Source: Gammaproteobacteria bacterium
GTDB lineage: Bacteria; Pseudomonadota; Gammaproteobacteria; Chromatiales; Chromatiaceae
Assembly (NCBI GenBank): GCA_013041975.1
Contig: JABDQZ010000005.1
Location: 1 to 34,150, forward strand
Length of the DNA: 34,150 bases
Reading direction: 5' to 3'
Shown piece by piece: positions 28,014 to 34,150 of this stretch. The stretch's first letter is position 1. Each line of letters starts with the position of its first letter. The translations under genes and the position numbers were made by a program. Below the pieces are notes generated by a model that was not told where the DNA came from, searched no databases, and saw nothing but the letters and a program-made list of their open reading frames with translations.

Positions 28014-29258
28014 ATGTTCGAAATTGTATTACTATTTGTACTTTTGATACTTTCTGGAGTCTTTTCAGGATCGGAAACTGCATTGGTAGACCTTTCTATA
28101 GGAAGAGTAGAAAGCCTGGTCAAAGAAAAAAGAGCTGGTGCAGTGGCATTGTTCGAACTCAAGAAAAACCCTTCAAAAATGCTTACGACGATTTTGATCG
28201 GTAACAATATCATTAATATTACTTCTTCTGTTTTGGCTACGGTTATTGCTACACGCTATTTTGGCAGCATGGGTCCCGGTATTGCAGTTGGTGCATTGAC
28301 AGTTTTAATTCTTATTTTTGGCGAGATAACACCTAAAAGTCTGGCTACACGTTATGCAGAACGAATTTCGTTAACAATTGCACCATTTTTACTGTTTTTT
28401 ATGCGGCTTATTTATCCACTGGTATGGTTTTTCGGACTATTCACCGAGTGGGTACACCGGATTAGCGGTACCAGCAAGGACCCTGTTGTAACTGAACTGG
28501 AACTGATAAGTATGCTCGGGCATGGAGAGCTAGAAGGCACTATTGAATCAACTGAGCGTAAAATTATTGAAAAAGTCTTTGCATTCAACGACCTCACGGT
28601 CAGAGATGTGATGACACCTCATAATGAGGTATTTTCGCTAGACTCGAGCCTGACAGTAGCAGAAGCATTACCCAGAGTGGCAGAAAACAGATTTTCCCGC
28701 ATACCTTTGTATGATGGTGATTCTGAAAGTTTCAGTAAACTGCTGTATATGCGTGACCTGCTTACCGCGGTTGCTTCAGGGAATGAAAATTCCCGCCTCG
28801 CGGAAATTTCACATGACCCGGTTTTCGTTTCTCAATACCAGGCAATCGATGAATTTTTCAACATCCTGTTAAGAAAAAAGAGGCATTTTGCCATCGTTGT
28901 CGATGAGCATGGAGTCATCAGGGGAATTGTGACACTGGAAGACTTGATCGAGGAGCTCGTTGGTGAGATTTATGATGAGAGTGACGCGCCAACTGATGAC
29001 ATAAAAATATTATCCGATGATGAAATTGAAATTTCTGGCGCTGCTGAATTAAGAATAATCGAGGAGTTCTTTCAGATTGAAATGCCCAGAAAGTCTACGG
29101 ATACCATTAGACTCTGGATTCTTAAAAATAATGAGAATATCCCGGGGGAAAATGAAGTTCTTTATATTGACTCATTTGAGATAACCATTCTAAAAGCAAC
29201 TCCAAGACAGATTGACAAGGTAAAAATAAAACGCATCACCCAGCCTGAGCCCGGATAA
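28014..29258 (+). CDS. CNNM/CorC-like protein (third copy)
   Basis: SGVFSGSETALVDLSIGRVESLVKEKRAGA, FGEITPKSLATRYAE, VDEHGVIRGIVTLEDLIEELVGEI. Confidence 0.88.
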   Translation: MFEIVLLFVLLILSGVFSGSETALVDLSIGRVESLVKEKRAGAVALFELKKNPSKMLTTILIGNNIINITSSVLATVIATRYFGSMGPGIAVGALTVLILIFGEITPKSLATRYAERISLTIAPFLLFFMRLIYPLVWFFGLFTEWVHRISGTSKDPVVTELELISMLGHGELEGTIESTERKIIEKVFAFNDLTVRDVMTPHNEVFSLDSSLTVAEALPRVAENRFSRIPLYDGDSESFSKLLYMRDLLTAVASGNENSRLAEISHDPVFVSQYQAIDEFFNILLRKKRHFAIVVDEHGVIRGIVTLEDLIEELVGEIYDESDAPTDDIKILSDDEIEISGAAELRIIEEFFQIEMPRKSTDTIRLWILKNNENIPGENEVLYIDSFEITILKATPRQIDKVKIKRITQPEPG

Positions 29259-29272
29259 AACTCAATTTATCA

Positions 29273-29515
29273 TTACTTGAGTGACTTCAGTACTTTTATA
29301 ATTTTATGTCTTTGGGCAGAAACAACCTTGATTTCATTTTCCAGTTTTTTCTGTTCCTTGTTATCTTTCTCGTGTTGACTCTTTTCCTTGAGTTTTTTAT
29401 TTTTCTTTTTTAGTTTTAACTGTAGCTCTCTAAGGCATGACTTTTTCCTGTAGATCTTACTTTTTTCATCATTAAGCGCTTCTTTCGAAAGCTTTAACAG
29501 TTTGGGTGTTTTCAC
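29273..29515 (-). CDS. Lys-rich coiled-coil small protein (GTG start), downstream of the Na/Pi cotransporter gene
   Basis: LQLKLKKKNKKLKEKSQHEKDNKEQKKLENEIK; SD GAGGA upstream; 15-nt gap to the upstream gene stop. Confidence 0.6.
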   Translation of the reverse strand: MKTPKLLKLSKEALNDEKSKIYRKKSCLRELQLKLKKKNKKLKEKSQHEKDNKEQKKLENEIKVVSAQRHKIIKVLKSLK

Positions 29516-29530
29516 AATAATATTCCTCGT

Positions 29531-31339
29531 TTAGGAATTTGGCTGATCACTGATTATATCTGCAAGTTCATCGTCAGTTAAAGCTATATCCCTTTCAGCC
29601 AACTTCATATCAAAATCACTTGTTGCAAAAAGGGCTTCGCCCATCTGGATTAGGTTCTTTGTAACATCATATGCATAGTTGGCATCATTCATAAGGGATG
29701 TCGCCATTTGAGCAGAAATTTTCCCATCCCGAATCAGTGATTCAAGCATGCCATTGAGGGTAGTATCATTTTCTTCCATCTCAAGCTTGAGAGCATCAAG
29801 TGACAGAATCATGGCAGGATCATCTCCTTCTTCACGCACAATGGCCAATTTACGCATTAGCTGACCGAGTCTCAAGCGAATTTTATTATATTCATCACGG
29901 ATATAATTATTTTCTGACACAATGAATTGCGACATATTTTTATGCATATGCTTTGTATCTTTTATTGCTTCTACAATATCTCTTCCTGCAGCACGAAGTG
30001 AGAATAACTCATCAACCTGACTTGGCTGCATTGAGACCTGTGAACGACTGATAAAGCTAACAATTTCTGCATAAAGTCCTTTAACACTGGAGTCGTATTC
30101 CTGATCTATATCTATTTCTATGACCTTGTTACTTTCGTAAATAATGGCTTCAAGGTCCCTGTCAGACAAAATATCATTCCGATGAAGACTCAGTCCATGA
30201 GCAATAATAGCAAAAGCATTATCATACAAATGCAGGGTTTCTTTGCGCACGGCTTCTATTGCGGTATCCGGTAATTCTTCTGCAGATTCGTTCAAGTATA
30301 TTGGCTGTTCTTTTGCTGCAAGCTTTTCAGGCATCATAGTCTGTAATGAACCTGCTAGCCGGTTTATAAAGGGCAGCATGGAAAGAATTCCAATTGTGTT
30401 AAAAACACTATGGAATACAGCAAGTTTCAAGGTGTAGTCATCCTCGGCTATGCCGACTATCGAGCTTATCCAGTCAACACTCTCGGCAATTTGGTAGATA
30501 AAGGCAATAGCAATAATGGCTGTGACCATGTTAAATACCAGGTGTGCCGCCGCCAGGCGTTTACCTTGCACATTAGCACTCATTGACCCGATAATTGCTG
30601 TAATGGTGGTACCAATATTGGCGCCTATCGCAAGGGCCAATGCATTTTCGTAGGTGATCTGCTGAGAAGCCAATGCTGTTATGATAATGACCAGGGTGGC
30701 ATGACTGGACTGCATGATAACCGTGGCTGCAACACCAATCAGGGTAAAAAGCATAATACCGGCATAACCTTCAACCGCAAAAGCAGTAAGATCAATGGTA
30801 TCTCTAAACGCCTCAAACCCCTCTTTCATGTGATGGATACCAAGGAATAAAAAACCCAGACCAGCGAGAATATAGCCCAAGCCTCGCAGGTTTTTCGATT
30901 TTTGGAATATGCCAATTATTCCAAATACCAACATCGGCATGGCATAAGCAGAAATTTTAACTTTCATGCCTAATCCTGCGATTAGCCAGGCACCTGTGGT
31001 GGTACCAAGGTTGGCGCCGAAAATGATGCCGATCCCTGCTGTCAGGCCGATCAAACCAGCACTTAAAAATGAAATAGTGATGACTGAGACGAGTGAACTT
31101 GACTGCATCAAAGTGGTGCTGACAATACCGAATGCCAGGGATTTGAAGGTGCCATCAGTTGTTTTTCGCAGTAATTTCTCTAGCAGGCCACCAGTAAAAG
31201 TTTTAAAACCTTCCTCCAGCGACAACATTCCAAATAGAAATATTGCTACACCAGCAGAGATTTCCTTGAAATCCGGGCTTATCCAAAAGCCATAAGCGAG
31301 GACAAGAAGTATCGAATAAAGGATAATTTTCTTAAACAT
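29531..31339 (-). CDS. Na/Pi cotransporter family protein with C-terminal PhoU-like domain
   Basis: GAxxxG/QSSS repeats: STTLMQSSSLVSVITISFL, FGANLGTTTGAWLIAG, VIMQSSHATLVIIITALA, GANIGTTITAIIGS; helical C-terminal domain. Confidence 0.92.
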   Translation of the reverse strand: MFKKIILYSILLVLAYGFWISPDFKEISAGVAIFLFGMLSLEEGFKTFTGGLLEKLLRKTTDGTFKSLAFGIVSTTLMQSSSLVSVITISFLSAGLIGLTAGIGIIFGANLGTTTGAWLIAGLGMKVKISAYAMPMLVFGIIGIFQKSKNLRGLGYILAGLGFLFLGIHHMKEGFEAFRDTIDLTAFAVEGYAGIMLFTLIGVAATVIMQSSHATLVIIITALASQQITYENALALAIGANIGTTITAIIGSMSANVQGKRLAAAHLVFNMVTAIIAIAFIYQIAESVDWISSIVGIAEDDYTLKLAVFHSVFNTIGILSMLPFINRLAGSLQTMMPEKLAAKEQPIYLNESAEELPDTAIEAVRKETLHLYDNAFAIIAHGLSLHRNDILSDRDLEAIIYESNKVIEIDIDQEYDSSVKGLYAEIVSFISRSQVSMQPSQVDELFSLRAAGRDIVEAIKDTKHMHKNMSQFIVSENNYIRDEYNKIRLRLGQLMRKLAIVREEGDDPAMILSLDALKLEMEENDTTLNGMLESLIRDGKISAQMATSLMNDANYAYDVTKNLIQMGEALFATSDFDMKLAERDIALTDDELADIISDQPNS

Positions 31340-31399
31340 GGACCACCCTGCTGGATCAATGACCTAATCTAGCAGCTATTATATCCCATAGATATCTTA

Positions 31400-31443
31400 T
31401 GTATATACCTTTTAGATAATTAAGATATATTTTGTATATACCT
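31400..31443. repeat. Direct repeat TGTATATACCT (31400-31410 and 31433-31443), each containing palindromic GTATATAC
   Basis: Direct reading; second copy overlaps the stop codon of the phosphate transporter gene. Confidence 0.75.
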
Positions 31444-33031
31444 ACGGCAGCATCATACCTCGCAATGTAAAAAAGATTATTGCGGCCATTAATCCTGATA
31501 CCGGAACAGTAATGATCCAGGCTGCGGCGATTTTCAACAAGGCTGAGCGTTTAACCAACTCTTCACGGTAAACCTTTTTCAGTCCTTTGCGTTCTTTTTT
31601 GCTCAACTCTGCTTCAGCTTTATGCTTTTTCAATTGCTCAAGCATGTTGGATTTTTCCAAAATTGATGCTTTTTCAAATTCCTGAAGAAATTGAGCGACC
31701 TGCTGTTCATCAGCATTGTGATGATGCTCCTTGATTTCCTCGATCTTTCGAGCGTAGCGTCTCTTGATAAATTCACGCAAAAACCCAACACCGAAAACAC
31801 CGCCTACCGCAATATGTGTAGAAGAAACCGGCAAGCCCAGCTGTGATGCAATAATCACAGTAATGGCTGCTGCCATGGCAATGGAAAAGGCACGCATCTG
31901 GTCAAGTTCGGTAATCTCGGACCCGACGGTACGAATCAGCTTTGGGCCGTAAAGCGCCAGACCCAGCGCAATGCCCAGTGCACCTATCATCATTACCCAG
32001 AGAGGAATACTGGCTTTCTTTACAACTCCACCATGCAAAATGGCGTCATTGATAGCGGCAAGAGGCCCAACAGCGTTAGCTACATCATTCGCTCCATGGG
32101 CAAAACTCAATAATGCAGCTGCGAAAATCAGTGGTACTGTAAACAACCTGTTGACGGCCAGTTTATTGTTATCAAGTTTATCCGCCAAATTATTGATCAT
32201 CGGTTTTACAATACCAAAAATCACCATGGCGACAGCCAAACCGATTATGGCAGCTGTAGCAAAGTCTAACTTCCAGAGCTTTTTTAAGCCCTTAAGCGCC
32301 AGGTAGGTACTGAAAGCCCAGGCCATAAGCATAATCAGGATGGGAACCATCTTTTTTGCAGCCTGTCGCATATCATTTTGATAGGTTATGGTGCGTTTAA
32401 TCAGAAACAGGAAACCTGCTGCAATCAATCCCCCCAGCACGGGTGAAATAACCCAACTGGCGGCAATCATGCCCATTTTGTCCCAATTCGCTATCCCGAG
32501 TCCTCCAGCGGCAATACCTGCACCAAGGACACCACCGACAATAGAATGTGTCGTTGATACTGGCGCACCCAAAGCTGTTGCAACATTCAGCCAGATAGCC
32601 CCAGCCAGCAATGCAGCCATCATCAGCCAAATAAAGGTGTCAGTATCATTGATGACAGAAGGATCGATAATACCCTTCTTAATGGTGCTCACGACGTCAC
32701 CGCCAGCAATAAGAGCGCCTGAAACTTCAAAAATTGCAGCAATTACGATTGCTCCAACCAGGGTCAATGCCTTTGAGCCAACTGCAGGGCCAACATTATT
32801 GGCTACATCATTGGCACCGATATTCATCGCCATGTAACCACCGATCATGGCAGCAGTGATTAGCATGAAACCACCTGGAATATCTCCAATATTGGAGTAG
32901 ATATACAAGACGATACCCACGATAAAAAGCAATGCATAACCAATACGCATCAGTTCAGGCCTGTTAAATAGCGTGGCCTTTTCGATTTGATTCATCTGGT
33001 TAATATCCATGGTGGCTCCGGTTGGAATCAT
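31442..33031 (-). CDS. pit: Inorganic phosphate transporter (Pit/PHO4 family)
   Basis: NIGANDVANNVGPAVGSKALTL and AHGANDVANAVGPLAAI duplicated signature; GAPVSTTHSIVGGVLGAG and LPVSSTHIAVGGVFGVG. Confidence 0.95.
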   Translation of the reverse strand: MIPTGATMDINQMNQIEKATLFNRPELMRIGYALLFIVGIVLYIYSNIGDIPGGFMLITAAMIGGYMAMNIGANDVANNVGPAVGSKALTLVGAIVIAAIFEVSGALIAGGDVVSTIKKGIIDPSVINDTDTFIWLMMAALLAGAIWLNVATALGAPVSTTHSIVGGVLGAGIAAGGLGIANWDKMGMIAASWVISPVLGGLIAAGFLFLIKRTITYQNDMRQAAKKMVPILIMLMAWAFSTYLALKGLKKLWKLDFATAAIIGLAVAMVIFGIVKPMINNLADKLDNNKLAVNRLFTVPLIFAAALLSFAHGANDVANAVGPLAAINDAILHGGVVKKASIPLWVMMIGALGIALGLALYGPKLIRTVGSEITELDQMRAFSIAMAAAITVIIASQLGLPVSSTHIAVGGVFGVGFLREFIKRRYARKIEEIKEHHHNADEQQVAQFLQEFEKASILEKSNMLEQLKKHKAEAELSKKERKGLKKVYREELVKRSALLKIAAAWIITVPVSGLMAAIIFFTLRGMMLP

Positions 33032-33263
33032 CCCTGTTAACTATGAATGATTTGTTACATTTTTATGCAGTATAAGTTACTGAATTATTAAATTTTATCG
33101 CTTAATTCCTATGACTTATATCAGCACAGTTGAGATTATCAGTGATAGCTGAACAATTATCAGGATCGGCTGTTAATAAAACGACTTTTGCTCCAGTGCA
33201 AAGCTGGACGATATTTGAACAAATAAAAATACAAACTGTAAATACTTACTCAATTTCACCCGA

Positions 33264-33308
33264 TTTCCGGAAACCGGTTAGACAACCAATTCTCGCCTGA
33301 TTTATAAT
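33264..33308 (+). promoter_or_regulatory. Sigma70-like promoter with adjoining palindromes TTTCCGGAAA and AACCGGTT
   Basis: -35 TAGACA (33279-33284), 18-nt spacer, -10 TATAAT (33303-33308); palindromes at 33264-33273 and 33272-33279. Confidence 0.6.
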
Positions 33309-33314
33309 TCAATG

Positions 33315-33460
33315 CAGTCTTTACGGTTCTTCGACTTGCGGGCAGTTTGGGAGTTTCGTTCTTTTTTCTGTTAAGCCGTTATTCCTGGCTCGAGCCCAGG
33401 TTGAGGAGCTATGTATAAAACAAAGACTTAGTTCAACATAATGAACTGGGTCTTTTTTTT
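33315..33460 (+). ncRNA. Candidate small RNA or 5' leader/attenuator of the MYG1-family gene
   Basis: Promoter-to-terminator unit of about 145 nt without a long ORF; internal hairpin CCTGG-CTCGAGC-CCAGG; intrinsic terminator at its 3' end. Confidence 0.5.
33422..33460 (+). terminator. Strong Rho-independent terminator
   Basis: AAAGACTTAGTTCA-ACATAA-TGAACTGGGTCTTT (14-bp stem, two G-T wobbles) running into a T8 tract. Confidence 0.88.
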
Positions 33461-33515
33461 CGCCCAATGACAATGGATCAATAGTCCGTTGCTGCAGGCA
33501 TTAAGGGATTCTTTC

Positions 33516-34150
33516 ATGAACAATATCACTATAGCGACACACAACGGTATCTTTCACGCAGATGATGTCTTCAGTATCGCTACATTAAAGAAAATTTTCA
33601 CCTCTGTTAATCTGGTTCGCACACGTGATTCTGAGATAATAGCCGAGGCTGATATCGTGGTTGACGTGGGTGGACAGTATGACGCTGATACAAACCGCTT
33701 CGATCACCACCAACGCGATGGCGCCGGCGAGCGCAAAAACGGTATCCCCTACTCGTCTTTCGGCCTTATCTGGAAAAAATTTGGCCTTCAGATATGTGCT
33801 GGTGAGCAAGCTGTAGCGGATGCCATCGATGCAGGGCTTGTATCTACGATTGATGCCATCGATTGTGGTCATGTCGAAGGTGTGGCAGAAGGCATTAGTC
33901 TCAGCCAAACTATTTCCATGTTCAACCCTAGTTGGGAAGAAGGTGATGATATCGACCGGTGCTTCGATGAAGCCGTTGTTTTCGCATCTCGTATCCTGGA
34001 AAGATTCATGGCCTCTGCCAAAGGCAGTGTCAAAGCAAAGGAGATTGTTGCGAAAGCCATAGAGACAGCTGAAGATCCGAGAGTCATTGTCCTGGAAAAG
34101 TTCACACCATGGAAAAGAACGGTACATGCCTTGTCAGTGGATGCCTTGTA
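33516..34150 (+). CDS. MYG1/UPF0160 family protein, 3'-truncated by the window end
   Basis: Own translation MNNITIATHNGIFHADDVFSIATLKK...VVDVGGQYDADTNRFDHHQRDGAGERKNGIPYSSFGLIWKKFG; open to the end, so absent from the ORF track. Confidence 0.92.
   Translation, partial: MNNITIATHNGIFHADDVFSIATLKKIFTSVNLVRTRDSEIIAEADIVVDVGGQYDADTNRFDHHQRDGAGERKNGIPYSSFGLIWKKFGLQICAGEQAVADAIDAGLVSTIDAIDCGHVEGVAEGISLSQTISMFNPSWEEGDDIDRCFDEAVVFASRILERFMASAKGSVKAKEIVAKAIETAEDPRVIVLEKFTPWKRTVHALSVDAL

Noticed and set aside
31971-32837. 111-aa and 149-aa plus-strand ORFs
   Set aside because: Antisense to the Pit transporter gene; low-complexity mirror of TM codons.
33585-34127. 180-aa minus-strand ORF
   Set aside because: Antisense to a clearly recognisable MYG1-family reading frame on the plus strand that runs off the window end.

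Overview
The window (about 34 kb, moderately AT-rich) looks like a chromosomal segment of a gammaproteobacterium-like organism. I saw no rRNA, tRNA, CRISPR array or intact mobile element. Four gene neighbourhoods stand out. (1) Phosphate/polyphosphate/Mg: a PPK2-family kinase with a Lys-rich tail, a two-domain PPK2 (Pap-type), two tandem CNNM/CorC-like proteins and, at the other end, a third CNNM/CorC protein, a Na/Pi cotransporter and a Pit-type phosphate transporter. Separate Lys-rich low-complexity small proteins sit at both ends. (2) Central carbon: pyruvate kinase, GlgC and a secreted MBL-fold hydrolase. (3) Light sensing and DNA repair: an FeS-type photolyase/cryptochrome, a DEDDh exonuclease/GIY-YIG/UvrC-like fusion, a UbiB-like kinase, a CarH/LitR-type MerR-B12 regulator with the Wx9EH motif, an APC permease, an FKBP/SlyD-like + methyltransferase fusion, a Gly/Tyr-rich possible sulfur-globule protein, and a heme oxygenase plus bacteriophytochrome-GGDEF-EAL pair. 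(4) A compact DksA-like / 79-aa unknown / YjbQ / GST operon. Two items are absent from the ORF track: a 3'-truncated MYG1-family gene (33516 to window end), and upstream of it a candidate sRNA or attenuator leader with a palindromic promoter and a strong intrinsic terminator. All assignments come from reading motifs by eye; no searches were run.
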